Source: Crassaminicella profunda (GTDB taxonomy: Bacteria; Bacillota; Clostridia; Peptostreptococcales; Thermotaleaceae). From it: DNA of 64,000 bases. The notes beneath the pieces are model-generated. The model was not told the origin of the DNA. It saw only the letters and a list, made by a program, of their open reading frames with translations, and did no database searches. This document shows positions 28,984 to 38,706 of this stretch, one piece after another. Numbering within the stretch: position 1 is the first letter of the stretch; every line of letters begins with the position of its first letter. The stretch is taken from assembly GCF_019884785.1 (NCBI RefSeq), contig NZ_CP082326.1:613355-677354 (forward strand), read 5' to 3'. Made by a program: the position numbers and the translations under genes.

Positions 28984-29943
28984 TTGAAAACAAAAGTAGA
29001 AGAAAAAGTAGTTCATGGGAATAATATCACAATAGTAAAAAGAGATGAAGATTGTACCATATATAAAATGGAAGATGTTACGGGAGAGGGCATTATGACA
29101 TGCTATCATGTATTTCCAGGGATAGATTTAATGTATAATGATTTTCATATGGCGAGCTGTTTTTCTAAGTTTGAGACAAAAGTAGAAATGCTGTGTATTG
29201 ATCATTGCCGAGAGGGGCGCATTGAATGGCAGCTTCAGAATGGTTCATATATGTATTTGAAGGAGCAGGATTTGCAGATCAATACAAGAGATCACCATAC
29301 CCTTGGATACGGATTTCCTTTAAGTCATTATCATGGTATAACGATTGGCATATATATGGAGGAAGCATGCAAAACACTTTCCTCTATTTTGGGTGGATTT
29401 TCTATTGATCTGAAGGCTTTACGTGAAAAGTTTTCTTTGAATAAAAAAACATTTATTATGCGTGCGGATGCGTCTATTCAGCATATTTTTTCTGAACTGT
29501 ATACAGTACCTGATGAGATTAGGAATGATTATTTTAAAATTAAAGTTTTAGAACTATTATTGTTTTTGAGTACAGTAGATGTGCCAATAAAGGGTGAAGA
29601 ACGGCTTTATTTCCCAAAGAATAGAGTGGAAAGGGTAAAAGCCATTATGAAATATATAACTAAGAATTTAGATAAGCATTTTACCTTAGATGAATTATCT
29701 TCAAGATTTGATATACCTCTTACATCTATGAAGCTTTGTTTCAAAGGGGTCTATGGTACCTCAATTTATGCATACATACGTTCTTATCGAATGCATGCAG
29801 CTGCATTGATGCTTCGCCAAAGTAATGAAAATATTACGCACATTGCTGGAAGGGTAGGTTATGATAATTCAAGTAAATTTGCAGCAGCTTTTAAGAAAGT
29901 CATGGGCATATCTCCACGGCAATATAGAAAATCTCTTGTCTAA
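28984..29943 (+). CDS. AraC-family transcriptional regulator
   Basis: A 319-residue regulator. The C-terminal AraC double helix-turn-helix (about 220-315) shows LDELSSRFDIPLTSMKLCFK and ITHIAGRVGYDNSSKFAAAFKKVMGISPRQYR. The N-terminal part (YHVFPGIDLMYNDFHMASC) resembles regulators of the PchR/YbtA kind, which sense siderophores. It starts at TTG 28984 behind AGGAG. It is upstream of two exporter-fold ABC pairs and is probably their activator; the inducer is unknown. Confidence 0.9.
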   Translation: MKTKVEEKVVHGNNITIVKRDEDCTIYKMEDVTGEGIMTCYHVFPGIDLMYNDFHMASCFSKFETKVEMLCIDHCREGRIEWQLQNGSYMYLKEQDLQINTRDHHTLGYGFPLSHYHGITIGIYMEEACKTLSSILGGFSIDLKALREKFSLNKKTFIMRADASIQHIFSELYTVPDEIRNDYFKIKVLELLLFLSTVDVPIKGEERLYFPKNRVERVKAIMKYITKNLDKHFTLDELSSRFDIPLTSMKLCFKGVYGTSIYAYIRSYRMHAAALMLRQSNENITHIAGRVGYDNSSKFAAAFKKVMGISPRQYRKSLV

Positions 29944-29989
29944 ATGGAGCGAAGATGATCATTATGGAGTAGGAAAGCTTAATGAGAAA

Positions 29990-30028
29990 ACATAAAATAG
30001 GGATGGTTAACCCATCCCTATTTTATGT
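29990..30028. terminator. Perfect 17-bp hairpin between AraC-type and ABC genes
   Basis: The arms ACATAAAATAGGGATGG and CCATCCCTATTTTATGT flank TTAAC. It terminates the regulator or attenuates read-through into the ABC genes; the tail TTATAAG is only mildly T-rich. Confidence 0.6.
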
Positions 30029-30131
30029 TTATAAGACAAATGGAATCAAACTTCTTTTACTTTTGCAAAATGTGTTAAGGAAAAGATATGTCTTTAAAAG
30101 CAGAAAAATTCACGAAAGGAGAATAGATGAA

Positions 30132-31931
30132 ATGAAAGAAAAAAATTGGTTGAAAATCGTATTATCTTTTGCTACAGAATGTAGACTGAAAATGATCATT
30201 TCAGTAATATGCGCTATCATCAGTGTAGCAGGTGGAATCATACCTTATATAGGTGTGTATAAAATCATCATTTTATTTTTTGAGGGAAAGGAGACGGTAG
30301 AGGAGTTATTGCTTTTGTCTAGCATATGTATTGTTGGATATACTATAAAGCTTATATTTTATGCCATCTCTACTGTGCTAGCTCATTGTTCAGCCTATAG
30401 CATATTAGAAAATATGCGACTTAAGATGGCAGATCAATTAATGAAAGCGCCTCTTGGTACCGTATTGAATGAGACTGTTGGAAAAATGAAAAGTGTTATG
30501 ATAGATCGGGTAGAAACTATTGAGCTGCCATTGGCTCATTTGATTCCTGAGGGGATTTCAGACCTTCTTTTGCCAATAGGTATCTTTGGTTATCTCATTA
30601 TGATCAATTGGCGTATGGCATTTGCAGCAATAATTACAGTGCCTATTGCAGCTGTAATATATGGCAGAGGGATGAAAAATTTTAATAAACAATATGCTGA
30701 TTATATGGAGGCTAGTAATTATGTAAATGGTGTCATTGTAGAATATGTAGAAGGCATTGAAGTAATCAAGGCATTTAACCAGTCAACATCCTCCTATGAG
30801 AGGTTTGAAAAAGCAGTAGATGCTTTTAAAGTATATACCCTAAATTGGTTTAGAACCACTTGGAAGGTTATGAATTTTGCTGGTGCAGTTTTGCCATCTA
30901 CCTTAATTGGAACTATGCCCATGGGAATGGATTTATATATGAAGGGGAGCTTAAATCCAGGAGAACTTACTATGTGCCTGATATTATCCTTAGGGATTGT
31001 AGGACCATTAACAAAATTTACAATATTTATCAATGATGCAAAAGCTATTGAATATGCAGTGAAGGATGCAGATGAATTTTTAAATCTAAAGGAACTTGAA
31101 AACCGGGAAGAGCAGGTAAAGCTTAATGGATATGATATAGAATTAGAAGAGGTATCCTTCTCTTATGATAATCCTAAAACTAGGAAAGAAGATCATTTAT
31201 CCATAAAGAAGGAGAAGGTATTACATCATATTAATGCAACCTTACCAAAGGGAAGTTTTACAGCTTTGGTAGGACCTTCTGGTGGAGGGAAATCGACTGT
31301 AGCAAGACTAATTGCAAGGTTTTGGGATGTGGATAGTGGGGAGATTAAAATAGGAGGAAATAATATCAAAAACTTGCCATTAAACCAACTTGCAGATACG
31401 GTAAGTTTTGTAACACAGGATAATTTCCTCTTTAATTGCTCACTAATGGAAAACATACGCCTTGGGAATCCTAAGGCATCTGATGAAGAAGTCATAAATG
31501 CTGCAAAAGCAGCTTGTTGTCATGGGTTTATTAGAAATCTTGAGGATGGATATAATACTCATGCTGGAGAAGCAGGGAAAAAACTATCTGGAGGAGAAAA
31601 ACAAAGAATTACCATAGCAAGAGCTATTTTAAAAAATGCACCTATTGTAATTTTAGATGAAGCAACAGCTTTTACTGATCCAGAAAATGAAGATAAGATT
31701 CAACAATCTATTGCAGCCCTTACGAAAGGAAAAACCTTATTGGTTATTGCCCATAGACTATCAACTATCAAAAATGCAGATCAAATTATTGTTATGGAAA
31801 AAGGACATATAAAAAAAGCAGGAACACATGAGGAACTACTTGATGGTTGTGAACTTTATAAGAAAATGTGGGAAGCTCATATAGGTGCTAAGGAGTGGGC
31901 AGTTAACCATATAGAAGAGGAGGTTATGTGA
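30132..31931 (+). CDS. Exporter-fold ABC half-transporter, YbtP-like (pair 1, subunit A)
   Basis: A 599-residue fusion of a six-helix membrane domain (about 1-330) and an ATPase domain. Walker A is GPSGGGKST (about 381-389), the signature LSGGEKQR (about 486), Walker B IVILDEAT, the D-loop AFTDPENE and the H-loop IAHRLST. The D-loop sequence is shared with the first gene of pair 2. The ATG at 30132 follows AAAGGAG; longer frames run through the upstream hairpin. It pairs with the next gene, 1 nt downstream. An AraC regulator followed by two such genes is the layout of yersiniabactin-type YbtA/YbtP/YbtQ import systems. Confidence 0.88.
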   Translation: MKEKNWLKIVLSFATECRLKMIISVICAIISVAGGIIPYIGVYKIIILFFEGKETVEELLLLSSICIVGYTIKLIFYAISTVLAHCSAYSILENMRLKMADQLMKAPLGTVLNETVGKMKSVMIDRVETIELPLAHLIPEGISDLLLPIGIFGYLIMINWRMAFAAIITVPIAAVIYGRGMKNFNKQYADYMEASNYVNGVIVEYVEGIEVIKAFNQSTSSYERFEKAVDAFKVYTLNWFRTTWKVMNFAGAVLPSTLIGTMPMGMDLYMKGSLNPGELTMCLILSLGIVGPLTKFTIFINDAKAIEYAVKDADEFLNLKELENREEQVKLNGYDIELEEVSFSYDNPKTRKEDHLSIKKEKVLHHINATLPKGSFTALVGPSGGGKSTVARLIARFWDVDSGEIKIGGNNIKNLPLNQLADTVSFVTQDNFLFNCSLMENIRLGNPKASDEEVINAAKAACCHGFIRNLEDGYNTHAGEAGKKLSGGEKQRITIARAILKNAPIVILDEATAFTDPENEDKIQQSIAALTKGKTLLVIAHRLSTIKNADQIIVMEKGHIKKAGTHEELLDGCELYKKMWEAHIGAKEWAVNHIEEEVM

Positions 31932-31932
31932 T

Positions 31933-33678
31933 ATGTTTCTAGCAATAAAGAGAATTATAAAGTGGTCAGGACAACGTAGAAAACGCTTATATATAGGTTT
32001 TGTATATGCCTTCTTTAATACTATTTTTACAGCTATGCCTATTATGGGAGCTGCATATGGACTAAATCTTATCATAGAAGATATGAAGGGGCATATAACA
32101 CTCACGTCCGATTGGATCTTTTATATGTTAGGATTCATGATTTTTGCAGTAGCCGGAAGGTTTCTATTTGCGTACCTTCGTGCCGTAGAACAGGAAAGTA
32201 TTGGTACTGAAGTAATAGCGGAACAAAGAATTAGGATTGGAGATATTTTAAAAAGGGTATCTTTAGGTTTTTTCAGTAAAAAGAATGGGGGAGAGATTGC
32301 GTCATCTGTAACAACAGATTTATCATTTGTAGAGATGTATGCCATGAATATGGTAAATGTTGTTGTAAATGGATATATCAATGCACTCACGATGGTTCTT
32401 TGTCTATTATTTTACAATGTATGGATTGCCTTAATTGCAATGGGTGGGATACTATTGTCTGCTTTCTTCCTGAAATTAATGGGCAATAAAAGCAATGAAA
32501 ATGCGCCTATACATCAAAAGGCACAGGATAGCATGATTGCAGCTACCATTGAGTATATAAGAGGAATGCCTATTGTAAAGGCTTTTAAGCAGGATGGTGT
32601 TTCTAAAGAAGGAATTGCTAAGGCGTATAAGATGAGTAAGGATATTAATATTAAAATTGAAAAGAACTACGTTCCTTATAATTGTTTGCATCTGTTTGCA
32701 CTGAAAGGAGCATCTGTAGGAATTGTTTTTATGTCGGCACTATTTACTATTAAGGGAGAAATGGATTTACCCACTATGCTCATGATGTCTATTTTTTCCT
32801 TTGTTATATTTGGAAATATTGAATCTGTAAATAATGCAGCCCATACATTAGAAATCATTGATGCTACTTTTGATAAATTAGAGGGGATAGAAAATGCACA
32901 ATTTATTGATGAAGGTGGCAAGGAGGTTCTATTATCTTCCTATGATATTGCGTTTAAAGATGTGACCTTTGCCTATGAAAAACGAGCAGTGTTAAAAAAT
33001 GTATCCTTCACCATTCCAGAGAATACCACTACAGCAATCATTGGTCCTTCTGGAAGTGGTAAATCTACCATATGTAGTTTAATTGCTAAATTTTATGATG
33101 TAGATCAAGGGAGTGTAAAGGTAGGAGGGGTAGATGTAAAAGACATGACTTGTGATAGTTTGCTTACAAATATGAGTATGGTGTTTCAAAAGGTATATTT
33201 GTTCCATGATACCATCCTTAACAATATTCGATTCGGTAAGCCTGATGCTACTTTTGGAGAAGTAGTAGAGGTATCTAAAAAAGCATGCTGTCACGATTTT
33301 ATTATGAGTTTAGAAGATGGATACGATACGGTTATTGGAGATGGGGGCTCTACGCTATCTGGAGGGGAAAAACAGCGTATTTCCATAGCTAGAGCAATGC
33401 TTAAAAATTCTCCTATTGTTATTTTAGATGAGGCAACTGCAAGTGTGGATCCGGAAAATGAACATGCAATTCAAAAGGCTATTAGTGCTTTGGTTCATGG
33501 TAAAACCATTATCATCATTGCACACCGTCTTGCTACCATTCAGAATGCAGACCAGATTCTTGTAGTAGATGAGGGACAGATTACCCAAAGAGGAACACAT
33601 GATGAATTAATCAAGAAAGATGGTATTTACAAAAGATTTTTATCTATTCGTAAAACTGCAGAAGGATGGAGTATTTGA
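31933..33678 (+). CDS. Exporter-fold ABC half-transporter, YbtQ-like (pair 1, subunit B)
   Basis: A 581-residue partner of the preceding gene. Walker A is GPSGSGKST near 371, the signature LSGGEKQR near 476, Walker B IVILDEAT and the D-loop ASVDPENE, which differs from the AFTD of its partner. Both ATPase sites look intact, so this is not an obviously degenerate-site heterodimer. AGGAGG sits at the end of the upstream gene, giving tight coupling. Confidence 0.88.
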   Translation: MFLAIKRIIKWSGQRRKRLYIGFVYAFFNTIFTAMPIMGAAYGLNLIIEDMKGHITLTSDWIFYMLGFMIFAVAGRFLFAYLRAVEQESIGTEVIAEQRIRIGDILKRVSLGFFSKKNGGEIASSVTTDLSFVEMYAMNMVNVVVNGYINALTMVLCLLFYNVWIALIAMGGILLSAFFLKLMGNKSNENAPIHQKAQDSMIAATIEYIRGMPIVKAFKQDGVSKEGIAKAYKMSKDINIKIEKNYVPYNCLHLFALKGASVGIVFMSALFTIKGEMDLPTMLMMSIFSFVIFGNIESVNNAAHTLEIIDATFDKLEGIENAQFIDEGGKEVLLSSYDIAFKDVTFAYEKRAVLKNVSFTIPENTTTAIIGPSGSGKSTICSLIAKFYDVDQGSVKVGGVDVKDMTCDSLLTNMSMVFQKVYLFHDTILNNIRFGKPDATFGEVVEVSKKACCHDFIMSLEDGYDTVIGDGGSTLSGGEKQRISIARAMLKNSPIVILDEATASVDPENEHAIQKAISALVHGKTIIIIAHRLATIQNADQILVVDEGQITQRGTHDELIKKDGIYKRFLSIRKTAEGWSI

Positions 33679-33733
33679 AAATACTCATATTGTGAGTTTG
33701 TAGATATTATTTATAAGTAAATGAAATAATGAA

Positions 33734-33774
33734 GAAGATAGAGTACTTCTGAGGGGGAGGAAATATCTTTTTTT
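33734..33774 (+). repeat. Dispersed hairpin repeat, copy 7 (terminator-like)
   Basis: An intact outer stem and T-run directly between ABC pair 1 and the Fur-box promoter of pair 2. The loop TGAGGGGGAGG is identical to copy 6. Confidence 0.8.
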
Positions 33775-33793
33775 ATTTTTTTTGCTTGCACTA

Positions 33794-33823
33794 TTGAAAA
33801 TGATTATTAATATCATATATAAT
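33794..33823 (+). promoter_or_regulatory. Fur-like box overlapping a sigma-A promoter
   Basis: TGAAAATGATTATTA (33795-33809) matches the Firmicutes Fur 7-1-7 consensus TGATAATNATTATCA at 12 of 14 defined positions. It overlaps a -35 TTGAAA (33794-33799), which is followed 18 nt later by a perfect -10 TATAAT (33818-33823). This geometry predicts iron repression of the second ABC pair and the methyltransferase. Confidence 0.65.
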
Positions 33824-33881
33824 AAAGATGTACGCAGTTTGGTTAATAGGGGTTATATAAAAAATAAAGAGGGGGGTAAAA

Positions 33882-35633
33882 ATGGGAGAGATAAAGAAAA
33901 TATTTTCATATGCAAAAGATTTTAAAAACAAAACATATTTAGCAACTGCATTAGCAACAATTAGTGCCATGATAGGTATGATTCCATTTGTATTGGTATA
34001 TTTTATCATTATTGAATTTACGGCTAATCATCATCCAAGTGTAAATTATGTATTGATCATGTCGGGATTTATATTATTAGGCCTGATTTTAAAATCAGCA
34101 CTCTTTTCAAAAGCAATGGCATTTTCTCATGAAGCTGCTTTTGATACGCTTATGGGAATGAGACATGAACTAGCAGATAAGATGATCAGAATGCCAATGG
34201 GAGAAATTAATAAGAAAACATCAGGTAAATATAAAAATATATTTGTTGATTATATTGATGACATGGAACATATTTTAGCCCATATGATTCCAGAGGGCAT
34301 AGCAGATACAGTAACTCCAATTATTGTAATAATCCTTCTTTTTGTAGTTGACTTTAGAATGGCTCTTTTAGCATTGATTAATGTTCCTATTGGAGTCATT
34401 ATATTTAAATTAATGATGAGAGATAGTGAAGAAAAGAGTAAACATTATTTTGAATCAGCAGCTAATTTAAATTCAAACATAGTGGAATATATTGGAGGAA
34501 TGGAAGTCATAAAGATATTCAATCAAACAACTTCTTCTTTTGAAAAATATACAAAATCTGCAAAGGAATATAAAAAATTTACCCTTGCTTGGTATAAGGA
34601 TTCATGGACCTATATGGCAGCTTTTTTTACGATTGTACCAGCCACGATTATTTTTGTATTACCTTTTGGGGCAATGCTTTATTTGAATGGGAGTCTTTCA
34701 TTAGAAGCCTATATTCTAAGTATGTTATTATCTATTGGATTAGGGGCTCCTATTGTTAGATTAGTGGAGTTTGCTGAATCATTCAATATGGTGGTACAAA
34801 AAAGCAAAATACTAGATGAAGTTTTTAATGGGGTAGAGCTTATGGATAAGGGAAAAAATAGTATGCCTCAAAAACATGATATTTCCTTTGAAAAGGTTAG
34901 TTTTGCTTATGAAAAAAAAGATGTATTAAAGGATATTTCTTTTAAAGCCAAAGAAAATAATGTAACGGCACTTGTTGGAGCTTCTGGTTCAGGAAAATCA
35001 ACTATAGCAAAGCTCATAGTAAGATTTTGGGATATTAAAAGAGGTAAGATAAAAATAGGTGATATTGATATTTTAGACATGTCTTTTAAAGATTTGATGA
35101 ATCATATTAGTTATGTATCACAAGATGTATATTTGTTTAATACATCCATCATGGAAAATATTCGTATGGGAAAACCTGATGCTTCAGATGAAGAAGTCAT
35201 AAAAATGGCTAAAATAGCCCAGTGTCATGATTTTATCATGCAGACAGAAAATGGATATGATACAAATATAGGAGATGCGGGCAATAAACTTTCTGGGGGA
35301 CAAAAGCAAAGATTATCCATTGCAAGAGCTCTTCTTAAAGATGCTCCCATTATCATTCTTGATGAGGCAACAGCTTTTACGGACCCAGAGAATGAGGATA
35401 AGATTCAAGAAGCACTAAATGGCTTGATTGGTGGAAAAACGCTTATTGTAATTGCCCATAGATTGTCTACAATTGTTCATGCAGAAAATATCATTGTTAT
35501 GGATGAGGGTAAGATTTCAGCGAAGGGTACCCATGATGAACTGCTTAAAAAATCAAAGCTTTATCAATCTATGTGGAAAGCGCATACAGAAGCTAATGAT
35601 TGGGAAATCAAGGCTAAGGAGGCGAATATATAA
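33882..35633 (+). CDS. Exporter-fold ABC half-transporter, YbtP-like (pair 2, subunit A)
   Basis: A 583-residue membrane-ATPase fusion. Walker A is GASGSGKST near 366, the signature LSGGQKQR near 470, and Walker B with D-loop IIILDEATAFTDPENE. It is a clear paralogue of the gene at 30132, with the shared strings LAHMIPEGIAD and IKIFNQTTSSFEKY against LAHLIPEGISD and IKAFNQSTSSYERF. GGGGGG precedes the ATG. Its stop overlaps the next start (TAATG). The Fur-like promoter suggests import of an iron-chelate or another metallophore despite the exporter fold. Confidence 0.88.
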   Translation: MGEIKKIFSYAKDFKNKTYLATALATISAMIGMIPFVLVYFIIIEFTANHHPSVNYVLIMSGFILLGLILKSALFSKAMAFSHEAAFDTLMGMRHELADKMIRMPMGEINKKTSGKYKNIFVDYIDDMEHILAHMIPEGIADTVTPIIVIILLFVVDFRMALLALINVPIGVIIFKLMMRDSEEKSKHYFESAANLNSNIVEYIGGMEVIKIFNQTTSSFEKYTKSAKEYKKFTLAWYKDSWTYMAAFFTIVPATIIFVLPFGAMLYLNGSLSLEAYILSMLLSIGLGAPIVRLVEFAESFNMVVQKSKILDEVFNGVELMDKGKNSMPQKHDISFEKVSFAYEKKDVLKDISFKAKENNVTALVGASGSGKSTIAKLIVRFWDIKRGKIKIGDIDILDMSFKDLMNHISYVSQDVYLFNTSIMENIRMGKPDASDEEVIKMAKIAQCHDFIMQTENGYDTNIGDAGNKLSGGQKQRLSIARALLKDAPIIILDEATAFTDPENEDKIQEALNGLIGGKTLIVIAHRLSTIVHAENIIVMDEGKISAKGTHDELLKKSKLYQSMWKAHTEANDWEIKAKEANI

Positions 35634-37414
35634 TGTTTAGCATTATAAAAAGAGTTTTAATCCTTGCTGAGGAGCATGATGCAAAAAGAATAAAATGGGC
35701 TTGTGTTTTTGGTTTTTTTGAAGGAATATTTATGAATATGCCTATTTTTGCTATGTTGTTTGTATTAACAAAAATAGTTGACAAAACAATTGCCGTTAAG
35801 GATGTTTGGATGAGTGGCGCATTAATAGTGGTAGGGGTAATTGGTAGATATATAAGTAAACGGATTGTATATATTTTACAATGTGCTACAGGTTATGAAA
35901 TTTTTGAAAAAGAGAGAATCAGTATAGGGGATCGGTTCAAAAGATTTTCAATGGTTTTTTTTAATGATCAAAAAATGGGAGATATTTCTTCCGTTGTAAC
36001 AACAGATTTTACCTTTATTGAGATGTTTGCTATGAATACAATCGATAAAGTGGTTAATGGTTTTTCATCCATCATAATAGGATGCATATTTCTTTTGATT
36101 TTAGATTATCGTATTGCTTTGGTGTCTATTGTAGTGAGTCTTTTGTCAATGATCGTACTTCAAAAAGTTCAGAGAATTGCAAAGGAGCAATCAGGTAAAA
36201 AGGCAGAAGTTCAAGCAAAGCTAATTGCTAGTGTTTTAGAATATGTACAAGGAATATCTGTGATCAAAGCTTTTAATATGACAGGAGATCAATCTAAAGC
36301 TACCAAAGAATCTTTTAAAGAAGCCAGAGATAGTTTAATTGGATTTGAAAAAGCCTTTATTCCAATCTTGTTTAAATATGAAACTTGTTTTTCAATTGGA
36401 ATTGCGGGGACCGTGTTTTTAGTAAGTAGTTATTGTATGAATGGAACCTTAAGCATGCAGGTCATGCTTATGATGATCATATTTATTTTCGAGCTTTATT
36501 TACCTGTTAAAGCTTTAGGAGCTTTAACCGTTAAAATTAGAATCATGGAAGCGGGGCTTGATCGATACGATGCCATAAAAGATGTTAAAATCATTGATGA
36601 AAATGGGAAAGATATAAAGCTTAATAGATTTGATATAGCCTTTGAAAATGTATCCTTTGCCTATGAACAAAAAGAGATTATAAAAAATGTAAGCTTTGAG
36701 ATACCGGAGCATAGCATGACGGCACTTGTTGGTGCATCTGGTTGTGGAAAAACTACTATAGCGAATCTGATTGCAAGATTTTGGGATGTACAAAAAGGAA
36801 AAGTATTAGTAGGTGGAGTAGATGTAAAAGAAATGACTTGCAATAGTTTATTATCGAATATGAGCATGGTTTTTCAGAAGGTATATTTGTTTAATGATAC
36901 CATTTATAATAATGTTAAATTTGGAAAAGTCAATGCATCAAAGGAAGAAATCATAAAGGCTTGCAAAAAGGCTAGATGCCATGAGTTTATTATGGAGCTT
37001 GAAGATGGTTACGATACAATGATTGGTGAAGGAGGGTCTACTTTATCTGGTGGTGAAAAACAGAGAATTTCTATTGCTAGAGCGATCTTAAAAGATGCAC
37101 CCATTATATTGCTTGATGAAGCAACAGCAAGTATTGACCCTGAAAATGAACAAAAGATCCAACAAGCTATTAATGAATTAATCAAAAATAAAACATTAAT
37201 CGTTATAGCCCATAGATTATCCACAATAAAAGCAGCAGATCAGATTCTTGTATTAGAAGAAGGAAAGCTTGTAGAAAGTGGCATACATGATGAACTCTTA
37301 AATAAAAACGGAATATATGCAGATTTTTGGAATAGGCGACAAAAGGCTCGTAATTGGAAATTTGGAATAAAGTCTAATAAGGAAAATGAAAAGCTAAAAG
37401 AATTAGTTATATAG
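35633..37414 (+). CDS. Exporter-fold ABC half-transporter, YbtQ-like (pair 2, subunit B)
   Basis: A 593-residue partner of the preceding gene, starting within its stop codon. Walker A is GASGCGKTT near 366, the signature LSGGEKQR near 472, and the D-loop ASIDPENE. It is the paralogue of the gene at 31933: both have FFxxKxGxISSVVTTDF-like and MSMVFQKVYLF stretches. Tandem duplication of the pair is the simplest history. Confidence 0.88.
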   Translation: MFSIIKRVLILAEEHDAKRIKWACVFGFFEGIFMNMPIFAMLFVLTKIVDKTIAVKDVWMSGALIVVGVIGRYISKRIVYILQCATGYEIFEKERISIGDRFKRFSMVFFNDQKMGDISSVVTTDFTFIEMFAMNTIDKVVNGFSSIIIGCIFLLILDYRIALVSIVVSLLSMIVLQKVQRIAKEQSGKKAEVQAKLIASVLEYVQGISVIKAFNMTGDQSKATKESFKEARDSLIGFEKAFIPILFKYETCFSIGIAGTVFLVSSYCMNGTLSMQVMLMMIIFIFELYLPVKALGALTVKIRIMEAGLDRYDAIKDVKIIDENGKDIKLNRFDIAFENVSFAYEQKEIIKNVSFEIPEHSMTALVGASGCGKTTIANLIARFWDVQKGKVLVGGVDVKEMTCNSLLSNMSMVFQKVYLFNDTIYNNVKFGKVNASKEEIIKACKKARCHEFIMELEDGYDTMIGEGGSTLSGGEKQRISIARAILKDAPIILLDEATASIDPENEQKIQQAINELIKNKTLIVIAHRLSTIKAADQILVLEEGKLVESGIHDELLNKNGIYADFWNRRQKARNWKFGIKSNKENEKLKELVI

Positions 37415-37431
37415 AGAGGAGAAAAGTTATT

Positions 37432-38460
37432 ATGAAACCTTTTATGAAAGTAGAGGATCAACACAAATATTTATTTAATATGGGACTCGATGAATTAAAG
37501 AAAAAAATAGTATTTGCAGCTATTAAACTTGACTTATTTACGCAACTAGAAGAATTTAAGACAGCAAAAGAAGTTGCAGAAAAAATGAAGTATGATGTTA
37601 AAAACACAGAATATATATTAAATGCGTTGACGAGTATAGATTTACTTGAAAAAAAATTAGGGAGATACAAAAATAGAGAAATTTCAAATTTATATCTTTC
37701 TAAAAATTCAGATGGATTTGCTGGAGATTTAATCATAGGATATGATCTTACACTTGTATCTACCCTTAGTGATCAGGATATTGTTGAGGCTATAAAAGAA
37801 GGTGGTAAGAGCTTATATAAGGATAAAGATGGACTTGAAGCTCATAAAATGTATGGGGATTATACTTCGATTTTAAAGAAAAGTCAGCGGATCGGTCGTG
37901 CTAAAGAAATTTGCGAGTTAGTAAAAGAATTACCTGAATTTAAAGGATTTAAGAAAATACTTGATTTAGGAGGTGGACCTGGACTTATAGGTATAGCCAT
38001 AGGACGTGAAAAGGAGGATGTTGAAGGGGTAGTATTTGATACACCGGAAACCATTGTCATTACGAAAGAATGTATAGAAGAGTATCAAATGGAAGAAAGG
38101 TTTAGTACCCTTTCAGGAGACTATATAAATGATGATATTGGAAATAATTATGATTTTGTATTAGCTATTGGAACCCTTAATTTTGCTAAAAATAATTTAG
38201 ATGTAGTAACTAAAAAAATATATGATAGTCTAAATGATGGTGGCGTGTTTATGGCTATTTCTGAGGGGCTTGTAGAGGAAGGAACAAAACCTGAACAAAT
38301 GGTTTTAGGATGGTTTCCAAGTGTTTTAAAGGGTGTGGATTTTCATTTAGATCAAGGTCAAGTAAGTGAGGCAGCTTTGAGGAGTGGATTTAAAAGTGCA
38401 ACAAGAAAAACAATAAACTCTACAAATGGAATAGTAGATGTAGATCTATTGAGAAAATAG
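37432..38460 (+). CDS. SAM-dependent methyltransferase with winged-helix N-terminus
   Basis: A 342-residue class I methyltransferase of the O-methyltransferase-2 kind. The N-terminal dimerisation/winged-helix part (about 15-100; KKKIVFAAIKLDLFTQLEE) is followed by the SAM-binding motif ILDLGGGPGLIGIAIG near 185. It lies 17 nt after ABC pair 2 and is presumably in the same Fur-controlled operon. It may modify the transported ligand or a cofactor-like small molecule; no substrate can be read from sequence. Confidence 0.85.
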   Translation: MKPFMKVEDQHKYLFNMGLDELKKKIVFAAIKLDLFTQLEEFKTAKEVAEKMKYDVKNTEYILNALTSIDLLEKKLGRYKNREISNLYLSKNSDGFAGDLIIGYDLTLVSTLSDQDIVEAIKEGGKSLYKDKDGLEAHKMYGDYTSILKKSQRIGRAKEICELVKELPEFKGFKKILDLGGGPGLIGIAIGREKEDVEGVVFDTPETIVITKECIEEYQMEERFSTLSGDYINDDIGNNYDFVLAIGTLNFAKNNLDVVTKKIYDSLNDGGVFMAISEGLVEEGTKPEQMVLGWFPSVLKGVDFHLDQGQVSEAALRSGFKSATRKTINSTNGIVDVDLLRK

Positions 38461-38545
38461 GTACCTGGCTGTTCAGTTTTGGTGATAGGGAACGGTTCTT
38501 TGTCCTATGTAAGAGCTTAAAATAAAAATATTGTGCTTTGAGGAA
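38461..38545 (+). repeat. Extended upstream part of repeat copy 8
   Basis: Begins at the base after the methyltransferase stop. GTACCTGGCTGTTCAGT pairs with 156-172, and 38488-38545 pairs with 22601-22663. Confidence 0.65.
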
Positions 38546-38589
38546 GAAGATAGAGTACTTCGAAAGGGAGGAAATGTCTTCTTTTTTTT
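38546..38589 (+). repeat. Dispersed hairpin repeat, copy 8 (terminator-like)
   Basis: AAGAAGATA pairs with TGTCTTCTT, keeping pairing through one G-T wobble, and an eight-T run follows. It terminates the methyltransferase operon. Confidence 0.8.
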
Positions 38590-38706
38590 CATAAAAATAG
38601 AAAAATGGAGGAAATTAACTGCTTTTGTCGAAAAGGGGATATGTAATGTTTCTATAAAATCATTCTATGGATAGTAGAAGATACTATATTTATGGAGGAG
38701 GTAGAA

